Below are positions 1 through 10,591 of a stretch of 64,000 bases of DNA, piece after piece. Each line of letters starts with the position of its first letter. The first letter of the stretch is position 1. The notes under the pieces were generated by a model, which was not told the origin of the DNA, ran no database searches, and worked only from the letters and a program-made list of their open reading frames with translations. Where the stretch lies: the NCBI GenBank assembly GCA_949317995.1, contig OX439047.1:51161505-51225504 (forward strand), read 5' to 3'. The DNA is from Acholoe squamosa (taxonomy: Eukaryota > Annelida > Polychaeta > Phyllodocida > Polynoidae). The position numbers were made by a program, and so were the translations under genes.

Positions 1-16
1 AGAGTAATGCTGCTTA

Positions 17-316
17 AGGGTCGTTCAAATATTACGTAACACAATTTTGGCCACTTTTTGACCCCCTCTCCCCTTGTAACAATATTGGGCTTTTAATCAA
101 TATTCCTAAATTTATTTGATTACTCTCAATTTAACAAGAATTATAGGAAGATCTCTAAAATCATATTAAAATGCTTGTAAATTGTCAAATTTAGCCATGT
201 GATGTATTCCTCATTTTTATCATGTAACACTTGGGCAGAGCCCCCTCCCTCTGTAACAAAGTGTAACAAACTTCATGACCCCCCTCCCCTACTGTGTTAC
301 ATGTTTGAATTGCCCC
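17..316. mobile_element. MITE-like non-autonomous DNA element
   Basis: The ends form imperfect terminal inverted repeats: AGGGTCGTTCAAAT at the left, and GGGGCAATTCAAAC when the right end is read on the minus strand. TTA flanks both sides (14-16 and 317-319), which fits a 3-bp target duplication. Inside are C-rich blocks next to GTAACA motifs, present in both halves. There is no ORF, so a transposase would have to come from elsewhere. The superfamily is not determined. Confidence 0.6.
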
Positions 317-1637
317 TTAGCAAATATTTAATTGCTAAGATGTAAACAGGTCTAGCAATAAGGCTTTGGCAGCACTGAGAAAGAGTAGACACAACTTCAG
401 ATTTATTTTCTTTATAAATCAATGGGTTCCATAATCATGTTTCATATCTGAGTAGAGCAGTTGTCAGTTGGTGAGCCTCTTGCTAAACAAAAGCTAGCAA
501 GGTTTCACCACTTGCTAAACTAAAGCTAGCAAGGTTTAAGCAACTGCCAATTCTTTGAGTATTGAACAACTATCTGACACAATTCCTATTACTCCAGGGA
601 TATTTCTAACAAGATCTACTCAGTTCTGAATAAATTGAGTCCAATGATGGTTAACTCTCTTCACAATAATATATATTTGTCTATGAACAAGCTCCTCTGT
701 ATAAGTTGCTTTGTAAATTTGTTGCTAAGGAATCACTGCCCCACAAGTAGAGTAAAACCTCAGATGTATTCTCATTTCATCATTTTCAGGATATAAGACA
801 CACTACAATTGTCCAGTAAATAATATTTTGCCAATAGAGGATAATGCTGAAGTTTGCATGTTTTCATCATACTTGCTATAGGTCTATCGGGGTTTTTTTT
901 CTATATTTTCTAATCAGCACACTGTATTTTGTACAATATTGCCTGTTTTACAATTGCATGGAGCTTCTGAATAGCAAAATGAGAAACAGTATCCATGATC
1001 TCCATTCTGTAAGTCATTCCTAGGAATGGTTATTCTTTGTCTCGGAAAGGGTCCGTTGCTAGTTAAAATCAACTGTTGCTAGGTAACCGCTTGTCCTAGC
1101 AACAAATGATTGGCTCCAATGTGATCGTTGAGTCCAATTTAGGGGGGTTAAGATGAATATTAGTGCCAGAACAGGGTGATCAATATGTATTTTAGCTCTT
1201 AAAAACGAGGCTAAAATTTGAAGAGATGGTTGTATAGAATTGCAGATTTCTCAGTGACTGCACGAGCTTTCATTGGTCAAACATCACTTTTCTATACCCA
1301 GAGACATTGGACAACATAAAAAAACAAGTTATAGCTTTCAGTAATCTTATGAATTAAACTTCTAAAATATGGCTCTTTTGAAGGACTTGCTGCTCTACTA
1401 TTGAGACCAGGAATGACCTATCTAGACAGTTATAGGTCTAGTACTACCTTAAATAACTTTTAGGATACGCAGATCCAGTATATTTATAGGTAAGTACCTT
1501 TATATAATAATATACCTTTATAAAAGATATTAGAGTTATAAATACAGTTTTACATGCAATACAATAATATTAACAAAGTTACGTGTTTCTTGGTAGGAGA
1601 ATATAAATGGAGCCGGATGCTGTTGATGTCTTGGTAT
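317..1637. other. AT-rich non-coding DNA
   Basis: No ORF, LTR or RNA gene is supported here. A short duplicated motif containing CTAGCAAGGTTT lies near 490-540. The stretch could be flanking DNA or the distal 3' untranslated part of TE-A, whose 3' LTR should lie on this side but was not found. Confidence 0.4.
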
Positions 1638-1865
1638 GGGCGAGCTGAACCCTGATGCCTGAAGTGCTATGTTTTAATCCAGGAATTTGTAGATTTTGGG
1701 CGAGCTGAACCCTGATGCCTGAAGTGCTATAGAAGAATATGTTGATGGGCGTAGCTAAACCCTGTTGCCTGTAGTGCTAGCTAACTGGAAGTAGTAGTAG
1801 ATCCAGTTGTAGACTATTGATGGACTTTGTGGGCGTAGCTAAACCCGGATGCCTGTAGTGCTAGC
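1638..1865 (-). repeat. Four spaced direct repeats downstream of TE-A accessory ORFs
   Basis: Four copies of a 33-35 bp module (plus-strand form starts GGGCGAGCTGAACCCTGATG or GGGCGTAGCTAAACCC) begin at 1638, 1698, 1747 and 1831. The first two are nearly identical to each other, as are the last two, so two rounds of duplication are likely. They lie 3' of the TE-A accessory ORFs and may be part of its 3' untranslated region. Confidence 0.6.
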
Positions 1866-2173
1866 TGACAAGTAGTAGTAGTAGTGTATCCGGTTGTAGT
1901 TTAGAGTCCATATTAACGTATTCCGGTATTAAAGGTCCATAGTTCAATAAATAGGCAGTTATTATGTCATAGCACAGCACAATTATAATATTGACAGCAT
2001 TCGTACTTCTCCAAGGTGACTTGTTTATTTTTCTGCTTTCAGTTTCCGGCTTAGGGTACAGTTATGTACCCGAATCGATGCGGGTTGGATAAAAAAATAA
2101 ATTCTCATCCAACAATACATAGGTAATAACACCTCAGGACACACAATTATGTCTGACCTTCATGCAACAGTTT

Positions 2174-2830
2174 TCACTGTTCCATGTTCTCCTCGGGTGG
2201 CTGGTTTGGACCTGGTTGTTGAGCCTGTGGCTGAACAAGAGAGTCTACACCAGCTCCATCCATAGGTACAGCCAATGTGGGGACAGCTGGTGTCAATTTC
2301 ACCTTCTGGCGTGCTTCGAACAAGCTCAAAGCATGTCCAGGTGTGCCGTCCCAGTTATCCATGATAACTCCAAAAACCTTGAAGAACTTTTGTTGGTTCT
2401 TCATGTTCGTTGCCCGTTCTAGGTCGAGCATCTGAGAAGCTGTTTCCTTCTCGGATAAGGCTTCTTGCCGCAGATTAGCAGCTTCCTGCTTCTCTTTGGC
2501 AACATCAGCCTTTATCTGAGTAGAGATTTGGTTGATCTCTGACTTCTGGATCGCATCTATGCACTGGAGAGTGCTTGACACGGTCCGACGGTACATGTCC
2601 AAATGGAGGTTTTCCAAGTGGTGCTGCAACGTCTCAAATTGCTTGGTTTGAATGGTACAAGACAATTTGTTCTCCTTCTTGAAGAAGGTCTCCACCGTCT
2701 GGATCATCTTAGGCCGATGAACCACAGCACCAGGTGGGGGTACCTGACCCTGAGGCTTTGGCTGCGAACCAGACCCACTCGCAATGACAGCTACTTGCGT
2801 ATGCGAAGACACAATCGCAGTAGTAGCCAC
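2174..2830 (-). CDS. TE-A accessory protein Z: coiled coil plus VFG/WDGT motif
   Basis: A 218-residue ORF. A Pro/Gln-rich N-terminus is followed by a charged helical stretch (about residues 50-155) likely to form a coiled coil. It ends in the signature FFKVFGVIMDNWDGT and a Pro/Gln-rich tail. The TE-B counterpart (26634-27656) has FMAVFGCFMKDWDGT after a similar coiled coil, so the two are homologous across diverged elements. No signal peptide or membrane segment is seen, so it is not an envelope protein. The function is unknown. An oligomerising partner of the other accessory proteins is a guess. It may originally have been one protein with the ORF at 2943-3293. Confidence 0.7.
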   Translation of the reverse strand: MATTAIVSSHTQVAVIASGSGSQPKPQGQVPPPGAVVHRPKMIQTVETFFKKENKLSCTIQTKQFETLQHHLENLHLDMYRRTVSSTLQCIDAIQKSEINQISTQIKADVAKEKQEAANLRQEALSEKETASQMLDLERATNMKNQQKFFKVFGVIMDNWDGTPGHALSLFEARQKVKLTPAVPTLAVPMDGAGVDSLVQPQAQQPGPNQPPEENMEQ

Positions 2831-2942
2831 ACTAGCGGGGCAACCGGGGCAACAGGGGCAACCGCGACAATTCCCTTCTAAGGTCTGTAACCGTCAACAA
2901 TGGCGCGGGTGGACGTTGTCTAACCACAGCACTCATTGTAGG

Positions 2943-3293
2943 TCATGGAGCTTGACCTCCTCCTGCCGGCAGTTCCTGCTTGACCCTCCCGTACTGATCA
3001 AAGATTTGCATCTCTGGTCTGGGTGGGCCCATAGCAGGGTACTGCTTCGGGTTTCTGACATTCAAAGGCACATGTTTTCGGGAGGGTTGACCACCCGGTC
3101 CACTGACACCAAAGAATGTCGGGTTCTTTGCACCACCTCGTGGGGCTGGTGCTCGTCCATAGTTGGAAGGAGTTCCAGTAGGAGAAGGAAGGTGTGGCTT
3201 CTTCCGTCCCCCATTCGTCTGTTTCTCTAGCGCCTCCAGTGGTGACCTGGATCGGCTAGGAGATTCGGACGCCTGTCTTTTCCTATCTGCCAC
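2943..3293 (-). CDS. TE-A accessory ORF W: basic, Pro/Ser/Arg-rich
   Basis: About 116 residues with an SR-like start (SESPSRSRSP) and a YPAMGPPRPE segment followed by FDQYGR. The first codon at 3293 is GTG, and the frame is open upstream through the end of the zinc-finger ORF at 3347. It may therefore be reached by frameshift, or be the N-terminal half of protein Z broken by mutation. The TE-C accessory ORF (51972-52424) has a related FPEMGPAGPE segment followed by LNQRGR, which supports real coding history. No known domain is recognised. The basic composition suggests nucleic-acid binding, as inference only. Confidence 0.5.
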   Translation of the reverse strand: MADRKRQASESPSRSRSPLEALEKQTNGGRKKPHLPSPTGTPSNYGRAPAPRGGAKNPTFFGVSGPGGQPSRKHVPLNVRNPKQYPAMGPPRPEMQIFDQYGRVKQELPAGGGQAP

Positions 3294-3346
3294 AGAGGGT
3301 CCCTGACGGTAGTCCCTGCGGCTTCGGATTTGTTTTCCGGATGGAG

Positions 3347-4249
3347 TTACATAAGCCCCACCCGGCGGCGGGCCTTATTGCTCCTCCATTCGTTTAACAA
3401 ATCGTACTCCTCTTGAGCATACTCCAATTTGCCAGACCCGGGAGTCTGGGCAAACCGAGCCTTCAGCTTCTGGTTAGTACCAGGAACCGTTGGCGCAAAC
3501 TGCTTCATACTCGGTGTGAGAGAAGCGAGTTTCTCGGCATTGAGGCCCTTAAGGTTGCCATAGAGTTCAGAGTGAATTTTCATCACTCGATCTATGGCTG
3601 CCTCCAGGCCCTCTCCATGCGAAGTAACATAGTGCCGGACCATGTCTCCGCGTCGGGGAGTGACACATCCTGTGCATTTAGCACATTTCTTGCCAACTTC
3701 TCGATCACAGACATATTCCGGCCTCTGGTGCATATGAACCTCCACGAGATGACGAAGGAACTCGTCTTTCTCGATGAAGAATTCAACCTCACCTTCACTC
3801 TGAGTACAACGTTGAAAGGGACAATCCTTACGATCCTCCCCGTAGTACTCGTCCAGAGCAAACTTTAGTTTACCCTTTTGGTCATAGTTGAACAGGCCAT
3901 TGGGTGCATTCTTAACGAATTCCCAATAAATCCAGTACATGTTGGCCGGTTTCCTGTCAGAGAGCTTCTTGCGAAGCCACTCCTCCATATCCTCACGCTT
4001 CTCACAGGTGATCCGAGGGGGTAGCCTCCATACGGATTTGCTCCCCTTCAGGTGTCCCCTGTGTAGAGGAATGAAGTCTGCAAAGTTGCTATTGGCATTT
4101 TCCCAGATAGCAGCTTCTTGCTCGTCGGTCGGAGTGACATCCACAACTGGGTCAACCGGCTCCTCTCCATCCACAGGTAGCACAACAGGTTGTTGACCTG
4201 CGAGAACCTGGGCTGCGGCATCTTGAGTGTCTCCACTCAAATCAGCCAT
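3347..4249 (-). CDS. TE-A accessory protein Y: paired C2H2-type zinc finger
   Basis: 300 residues starting at an ATG. An acidic Pro-rich N-terminus is followed by an aromatic stretch (MYWIYWEF) and then two zinc-finger-like units at about residues 145-220. The first runs CPFQRC...FLRHLVEVHMH. The second has paired cysteines, a TPRRGDM segment, then H and SHG. The same order (CPFxxC, FxRHLVExHMH, RRGxMxxH, HG) occurs in TE-B at about 25834-26017. The fingers suggest DNA, RNA or protein binding. It lies between X and W/Z in the accessory block. Not env-like: no signal peptide or membrane anchor. Confidence 0.75.
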   Translation of the reverse strand: MADLSGDTQDAAAQVLAGQQPVVLPVDGEEPVDPVVDVTPTDEQEAAIWENANSNFADFIPLHRGHLKGSKSVWRLPPRITCEKREDMEEWLRKKLSDRKPANMYWIYWEFVKNAPNGLFNYDQKGKLKFALDEYYGEDRKDCPFQRCTQSEGEVEFFIEKDEFLRHLVEVHMHQRPEYVCDREVGKKCAKCTGCVTPRRGDMVRHYVTSHGEGLEAAIDRVMKIHSELYGNLKGLNAEKLASLTPSMKQFAPTVPGTNQKLKARFAQTPGSGKLEYAQEEYDLLNEWRSNKARRRVGLM

Positions 4250-4330
4250 TACGAGCTCAACCTTTACGGTTGAGACAGCCTGTTCAACTTCTGGAGTTTC
4301 AGGTTGAACGTCTACCTCGATAGGTTCAGG

Positions 4331-5083
4331 TTAACATTGGTTAACCTTCTTCTTATTCCGTCTGCGGGATCTGCCGTTAGTAGAGGTGCCAGGCTCGGAT
4401 GCATCCGTCTCGTTGCCGGAGACATCCGAAGCCTTAGCTCCCTTCTTATTGGCCGGGCGTGGGGACACCCGACGGGTTCGGGTACTGTCGGCCACACTCG
4501 TGCTGGTAGAGTGTTCGGTTCCTGACCGCTTCCCTTTACCTTTATTCTTAGTGGGGGTTCCTTTACCCTTTCCACTAGCTGTTTTCCCTATCTTCTGTTC
4601 AGTCTTCGTAGGGGTAGACTGAGCATTTTTAGGGGAACCATCTGCACCAGGTGGAGCCTCCTCAGGTACTTCCGCTGTATCTCCCAAAGTAGGAGTCTCA
4701 GCAGGAGACATGAGACGCTCCATCTGATCAGCCATTTTGGCCGTTACCTGCACGGGTGCTGGACCGGGGACAAGCTCCGGGTGCGCCAGTGCATACTGCC
4801 TCTCCAATAGACGTACTACGAGGTCTTGTATTACCCTGAGTCTGTCTAGTGGAGACACACCAATCAGGGCCTCCTCTGCCTCAATATTTTGAGACGTAAT
4901 GGGGACCCCTGGACAGTAATCCACAACAGTGTTACCTGCTGCTTCATACTCCTCCGCTGTTCCTAACATTAGGATCTGGTCTCTATCTATGTACCTAGAG
5001 ACCTCATCTGCCTTGACACCGGTGTAACCCGTTTTGTCAGACACATAGGAAGGCCTAAAGAAGGTATTCCTTCGGAAAGCCAT
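4331..5083 (-). CDS. TE-A accessory protein X, C-terminal part (Lys/Ser-rich tail)
   Basis: 250 residues starting at an ATG. The first 130 residues look folded (FFRPSYVSDKTGYTGVK, then DRLRVIQDLVVRLLERQYAL). The rest is a low-complexity Lys/Ser/Thr/Gly tail ending RSRRRNKKKVNQC, resembling a nuclear-localisation or nucleic-acid-binding tail. TE-B protein X shares the general plan (FIRTATGKNRY, an EAM...VIDAICEDD helix, then a basic Ser-rich tail), so distant homology is likely. It overlaps the upstream ORF by 97 nt in another frame, so the two may be halves of one protein split by a frameshift. Confidence 0.6.
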   Translation of the reverse strand: MAFRRNTFFRPSYVSDKTGYTGVKADEVSRYIDRDQILMLGTAEEYEAAGNTVVDYCPGVPITSQNIEAEEALIGVSPLDRLRVIQDLVVRLLERQYALAHPELVPGPAPVQVTAKMADQMERLMSPAETPTLGDTAEVPEEAPPGADGSPKNAQSTPTKTEQKIGKTASGKGKGTPTKNKGKGKRSGTEHSTSTSVADSTRTRRVSPRPANKKGAKASDVSGNETDASEPGTSTNGRSRRRNKKKVNQC

Positions 5084-5790
5084 TTCTGCGCGTCCCAGAC
5101 GGCTTTACGAAACCATAAATGGACTACCAGTCCTTTGGCCATCTGATGGTAATCCACCAGCCAGGCTTTCGGAAAGGTATTAACCCATTGCGGATGAGCA
5201 CATTCCCAGATCGCGTTGACAACATGCTTATCAACCTCTCTGGGCGTCCCATAACAGGTGGGTATCAGCATTTCCTCAGAAATAGCTAACATCTGTCCGT
5301 CATAGGGACCGGCTACATCATGCCACTCGGGACTGTCTGGTAGGGGTAGCTCTAGGTACATTGGCCTGTGAACCGGAGAAGCAGGTCCCAAAGCACCGGA
5401 TGAGGTACTCCCACCCAGACAAGGCAGTAATTGAGGGGGAGGTGGCATTAGAGCCCTGTCATGAGACTGAACTCCTGCCAGCTCTCCACTCAAACCTTCG
5501 GATGGAGGGGCTACATAAGGCTCACCTACATCAATTCTTTGTTGAACACTTCGGCGTTCAGAACTCACTTGTCTAGAGTTATCGGATGCGTCATAGAACG
5601 ATTCTACGTCGCTATCATCTACTCCAGAAAAGTACTGATCAACATTCATTTGTTGATCCAATTGATCACAATCAGCATCATATTGCTGATCGTCGTATGT
5701 ATAAGTGGGACTCTTGGGAGAACCACTTCCATACTCCGGCGGGGTGCTTGCACCGGCACCACCGCCAAGGCGGACGGCATCTTCCGCCAT
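4987..5790 (-). CDS. TE-A accessory protein X, N-terminal part
   Basis: 267 residues from an ATG at 5790, the first accessory ORF after pol. The first half is acidic, Asp/Tyr/Ser/Pro-rich and probably disordered. A folded-looking stretch follows (PREVDKHVVNAIWECAHPQW, then VVHLWFRKAVWDAQ). After that point the reading probably continues in the overlapping ORF 5083-4331. TE-B has one 448-residue ORF in the same position. No known family is recognised. It could be expressed from a spliced or internally initiated RNA, since it is separated from pol by about 550 bp. Confidence 0.55.
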   Translation of the reverse strand: MAEDAVRLGGGAGASTPPEYGSGSPKSPTYTYDDQQYDADCDQLDQQMNVDQYFSGVDDSDVESFYDASDNSRQVSSERRSVQQRIDVGEPYVAPPSEGLSGELAGVQSHDRALMPPPPQLLPCLGGSTSSGALGPASPVHRPMYLELPLPDSPEWHDVAGPYDGQMLAISEEMLIPTCYGTPREVDKHVVNAIWECAHPQWVNTFPKAWLVDYHQMAKGLVVHLWFRKAVWDAQKWLSEGIPSLGLPMCLTKRVTPVSRQMRSLGT

Positions 5791-6344
5791 CGGCAGAAGT
5801 GGCTATTCGGGGATATAATATCCCAATCCACCGGATAAGCAGTTAGGACTGCTTACCCAGTGAAAGGCGGGTGCCTTTTAACGAGGGCACACCTCGAAAC
5901 ACGGCTGTCACAGGCTATCAAACTCCAAAAAGAGTAAGACCACCCTTGGCCACGTCTTCTTCCTTTGCAGGAATAAGACAATATGGCGGGATACTCGAAC
6001 TTGAATCGCTGCGCATGATCAAACCGGCGCCTCACGTGACCATTCGAAAATGGGTCAACAACTTTCCCGCGTGCCCTTAATTAGGTCACGCGTTCTTACA
6101 TAAAGACAATACAATACCCGATCGGTCGTCTGTCTGTACTCAGGTCTCAACCATGACAACTCGCTAGGTATTATGGAGTTTATGGATAGCATAGGCATAT
6201 CCACCGGATTATCCGTCCAAAACCATGGGTACATTGTCATGGGTCCATTTCCAGAAACTCATGACCGGCTCAAATATACATTGAACAAGGTTACAACATA
6301 TAACAGTACACAGTACAGGACAACACACTCGTTGTGTTAACAGG
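5791..6344 (-). other. TE-A spacer between pol and accessory block
   Basis: No coding sequence is supported. On the minus strand a branch-like TCCTAAC (near 5850) and a pyrimidine/AT stretch ending CCCCGAATAG (5802-5811) precede the X start codon, so a splice acceptor is possible. TE-B has a spacer of the same size in the same place (23632-24170). That fits a conserved leader for a subgenomic accessory transcript. Confidence 0.35.
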
Positions 6345-7004
6345 CTAGGTTACGGCAGTCTTGAGCAACCTTGGACTGCGTCTAAGAGGTTTTGAGGCCT
6401 CTTTTATTGACCTGGTATCCATAAGAGCCTTTTCCAAGGTCTCCTTAGCCTTAGAAGGACCTTTCCTCTTATTTTTACCTGCACCTGCCGAGACTTTTTG
6501 TATCTTCCCCTGTTTTCCGGATGTTACGACAGGGGGCACCACCCTCTTCGGGTCTGCAACCTTCCGTGGCCGCCCAGGTCCTCGCTTTCGGGTCGGTACC
6601 ACTTCAAGTTGCTTAACACGACTTTGTTCCATTACTTCCAATAGACCATCGCCGTACATTTCGGTGGAGGTATCCCTCCCCCTCCATGGGCATAGTCTCG
6701 CTACATTTGATTTGTAACATTTACCAAGCTGTGATTTAATAATCACTGTGCAATCACTAATAACCTGAGTTATAGTGAAAGGTCCATCCCAATTGCTGGC
6801 TAATTTCAGGTTGGCCAGAGGTTGGTGTAGACGCAAAACTCTATCCCCTAGATTAAAAAATCTAGCTTTTAGACCTGTGTCATAGCCAACTTTCTGCCAA
6901 CGTGCAGTTTTCTGCAACTCATCTCTAACCCTCTCATAGGCTTGTTTGAAATTATCTTGTAGAGATTCCACAAACATCACCTGGCAAGGGGCTTCCGAAT
7001 TCAC
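6345..7004 (-). pseudogene. pol: TE-A pol fragment: integrase C-terminal region with AT-hook tail
   Basis: 219 residues. The start carries the post-catalytic integrase region (FVESLQDNFKQAY, then a WDGPFTITQVI segment like the GPY/F module). A basic tail follows with RKRGPGRPRKV, a good AT-hook, and ends LRRSPRLLKTAVT. TE-B ends with the similar VRRSPRIAGRTAVT. AT-hooks bind the minor groove of AT-rich DNA, so the tail could tether integrase to chromatin (inference). No chromodomain is seen. It is out of frame with the integrase core at 7001-7004, so it is part of a broken pol. Confidence 0.8.
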
Positions 7005-7621
7005 TTTATTATTACGCCAAACACCAAATCTGCTGGCATAATCAAATCCTCTCCAAAAACGAGGAGATTAGGAGAACAGTTTGTGCTCGAGTGTACAGTG
7101 CCATTATAAGCATGTACCACGAATTCACACTGTTCATCCCAATCGTCCATTTGCTCATTTACTAGAGACTTCAATACTTGGATCAGAGTCCTATTGAATC
7201 TCTCCACTTGTCCATCACTCTGTGGTCTATAGGGATTAGTTCTTGTCTTGCAAATTGCCAGACAATTACACATCTCTTGCCACAGACTAGACTCAAATTC
7301 TCTGCCCTGGTCACTATGTAACATGAGTGGGACACCTAGGTGCAACACCCACCCTTTTACAAAGGCCATAGCACAAGTAACAGCCTTATGATCCGGTAAA
7401 GGAAACACTCGGGTGTACTTGGTATAATAATCTGACACGACCATCATACACGTGTTGCCACTAGGAGTGGGAGGAATCCCACTAATAATGTCAACAGCTA
7501 CTCTAGCAAACCTTACGCCAAACAGTTCCTGGGATAATGGCAGTTTGCCGAACCCGGGTCCTGGTTTGTTCTTACAGCATGCGGGACAGGTCTCTACCCA
7601 TCGGGTGAGATCTGTACTCAT
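7001..7621 (-). pseudogene. pol: TE-A pol fragment: integrase catalytic core
   Basis: 206 residues with the retroviral-type integrase fold. It begins with the end of the zinc-binding domain (CPACCKNKPG). The D,D-35-E acidic residues lie in VAVDIISG, HSDQGREFES and PYRPQSDGQVERFNRT. All three are kept, so the core itself looks sound. A frame change at 7637-7621 separates it from the upstream pol piece and another at 7001-7004 from its C-terminal domain. The damage is therefore indels rather than loss of active-site residues. Confidence 0.85.
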
Positions 7622-7636
7622 GCCAGGCCAATAGTA

Positions 7637-8095
7637 TCATCTGGATAGACGTTCTAGAGACCGTTTCTTTCCAAAGTGTCCACTAGTTCTATGCCCATGA
7701 CAGAAATACATAATATCTCGTCGCATAGCACTAGGTATGACAACTTGCAAGGTTTTCTTCCTATTAGAATAGTTCTTCCATCGAAATAGAATACCATCCC
7801 GGACTTCTAGCTCTGCCCATTGAGCTAGGAATCGTCTCATCTCTCTGTTCTCCAATGACACATCGGGTCTTGGATGACAGATACCCTGATTAAGAAACTT
7901 AATCAAACGTGATGTGACTGCATCAGATTCCTGGAACTGTTGGATGGTCTCCAAGGACCAATTCAAAACATGTTCCGGTTGGGTTTCGAAAGGTACTCGA
8001 ACCCCTGCCAATACAGCATTGTGTGCTCCACAATCAGTGCACTCAGCGTTTGCACATTTCTTCACCGGGATTCTAGACAAAGCATCTGCATTCAA
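7637..8095 (-). pseudogene. pol: TE-A pol fragment: RNase H to integrase zinc domain
   Basis: 152 residues covering the RNase H-integrase linker: the NADALSR end of RNase H, a Cys/His cluster CANAECTDCGAHN, and the first half of the integrase HHCC domain (HGHRTSGHFGKKRSLERLSR). TE-B and TE-C have the same segments in one reading frame. It overlaps the preceding fragment by 4 nt (8092-8095) in a shifted frame, and breaks again before the YYWPG region. These are frameshifts in one ancestral pol gene. Confidence 0.8.
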
Positions 8096-10539
8096 ATGTT
8101 TGCCCCGGCTCGGTGTTCAATCTGGCTGTGATTTAGACCGAATTCGGATAGGTGCGCCAACCAGCGACCTATCATACCCTCTGCATCCTTGAAGTTCAAT
8201 AACCATCTGAGAGAAGAGTGATCAGTCCGTAGAGTGAAATCACTTCCCCACAAAAAGTGCTTGAACTTCTTCGTATAGACCACCACAGCCAGCAACTCAC
8301 GTTTAGTGGTACAATAGTTTCTTTGAGATTTACTCAATGTGTTACTAGCGAAGGCTATAGGAACTTCAACCCCATCCTGGACCTGGGAAAGGGCAGCTCC
8401 TATGCTTTCGTTACTAGCATCAGTATCTAGAATGAAATGATCATTCTCCGTAGGGTACTTCAACACAGGTGTACTTGCAAACAAACCCTTTATTTTCATA
8501 AAGGCCTCGTCTTGCTCGGATCCCCAAGGAAATCGTTCCCTCCTCACTCCAGGTGTCCAGTGGGACAAACTCTGGACAGGAAAGGCGACCCTCGAATATC
8601 CTGGGATAAAGTCCATGTAGTAGGAACAGAATCCAAGAAATGATCTAACTTCTTTCGCATTCGTGGGTGCCTGCCAATTTGACACAGCATCCAGTTTCTC
8701 CGGATCGGCTTTAATCCCTTCATTCGAGATTATTCGTCCCAAGTAACTAATAGATCTTTTAAAAAGATTGCATTTCTTGTGCTTCAGCTTCAATCCATTA
8801 GCTATGATCCTTTCCAGAACCATACCTAAATTTTCCAAGCATTCCTCGTATGTCTTCCCAAAGACTATCACATCATCTAGATAGACGAGACATTTCTTCC
8901 ATAATAGGTCACTTAATAAAGTTTCCATCATGGCTTCAAATGTCGCCGGTGCGTTGCACAATCCAAACGGCATCACATTATATTGGAATAACCCAATATG
9001 ACTGGAAAAGGCTGTCTTCTCCATGTCTTTCGGATGCATACTCACTTGCCAGTACCCGGATTGTAAGTCTAGAGAGCAATACCATTGCTTACCTCCAAGG
9101 GAGTCTATAGTCTCATCAATCCGTGGTAAGGGATATGAATTCTTCTTGGTCATACCATTCAATTTCCGGTAATCTATGCAAAAACGGATGGTACCATCTT
9201 TCTTAGTCACCATGCACACAGGGCTAGACCAAGGACTGGTTGATGGAATTATTACATCCTGTTCAAGCATTTTAGCTATCTCCTCCTGAGCTATCCTTTT
9301 TTTGGCTAGTGGGAGTCTTCTATGAGGAATCTTAAAAGGTTCATTCTCACCAGTGTCAATTGTATGCAGTACCTTATCAGTACGCCCCAATTGTTCACTC
9401 GGTGCTGCAAAAGCTTTACGGTACTTGTCTAGCAAGTCAGTTAGACCTTCACATTGTTCATCATTTTCGACATGGCTTTCGGCTATTAGAGTATCTAATT
9501 CCGGATTCCTTTCGGATGAGGAAGGGACTCCGGGTGCCGAAACATGTTCACAGCCTTCTACCAGTTCAGAGAGGACAACCGACCCGAGGATCGTATCCTT
9601 CTGTACGTAGACAGTCTTATTACCGGTATTGGATATAGGAACCACTGTCCAAGCAGCGTTAGCTACTAGAATGTCTGCGGATTCCAATCCGATACTTGAC
9701 AACATTGCCATATCTGGCTCTACAACTCCAGTTTTTCCTGAAAACTTTCTGTCCGCTCGACATAAGACATCACAGGCTGTGCCTGGTGGTATCTTAACAC
9801 TCTGGGCTACACTGGCTACAGTGCTCACTTGTCTAAGTACGCATTGTACTTCGAGATGATACCGGTCTCTCACTTCCCATATTCCCCTCTGGGAATCTAA
9901 CCTTGCTCCATATAATGCAGCAAAATCCAGACCAAGTATACCATCATCCGCGATGTTCGCCACAGTAGGAGTAAGGATGAAGTCCTTATCCTCCTGTAGA
10001 CTGAACCTCATACATGTTCTACCGAACGTTTGTATCATGCTACCGTCGGCCGTATGAGCATTTCCTTCCGTTGTGAAAGTTTCATGATTCGTAGGCAAAA
10101 GATCGTAGAATCTCTTAGCAATACAGGAGTGGCTAGCACCCGTATCGACAAGAAACTCAGCAGATCTACCACTCACAGATACAACTGCGTACCACCTCCT
10201 ACCTTTCAAGTAGGTAGGACAACTTGCGTACTTGGCAAGTTCCGTCTTAGCGCCAAGGTCAAATCCACATCCCTTCAAAAATTCGAGACAAGGATGACCC
10301 CGGGGAAGCTGGGCACACCCCACCCTGGCCAACTCATTGGCCACTTCCTCTGGACTGATATCGGGTTTCCCCTCTGTGTTCTTCTGCTGGTTCTTGACAC
10401 CTGGTGTACTATCAGTCTCCCCAGCCTCATGAGTAAGGAACTGATCAGGTCCCTTAGCTTCACTGCTGGGCGAAATCGCTAGAGGATTCTCACCAGCACT
10501 GCAAGCGGCGATAGGCTGGCAGTCATGGCAATCACTCAT
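8092..10539 (-). pseudogene. pol: TE-A pol: aspartic protease, reverse transcriptase, RNase H
   Basis: 815 residues from an ATG at 10539. The protease active site is FLVDTGASHSCIAK (about residue 130), with a later ILGLDFA segment. RT follows with WSSPVCMVTKKDG, FCIDYRKLNG, LDLQSGYWQ, MPFGLCNAPATF and the catalytic LVYLDDVIVFGK. RNase H begins with LDTDASNESIGAALSQ and contains FTLRTDHSSLRWL. All catalytic motifs are intact. Protease lies in the same ORF as RT, out of gag, as in Ty3/Gypsy elements. The ORF ends by frameshift at 8092 near the end of RNase H, so full-length pol cannot be made from this copy. Confidence 0.9.
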
Positions 10540-10591
10540 TCGGGGGGTAATCCGGTTGCCTTCATGGACACCCCCACTCAGTTTTTCTTCT

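Noticed and set aside
1..2170. A 3' LTR for TE-A
   Set aside because: I searched for TGTAGTGG-type starts and CCCCTACA-type ends in the right orientation and found none.
2174..5790. Accessory ORFs as a retroviral envelope
   Set aside because: No signal peptide, transmembrane helix, fusion peptide or glycosylation-rich ectodomain is seen in X, Y or Z.
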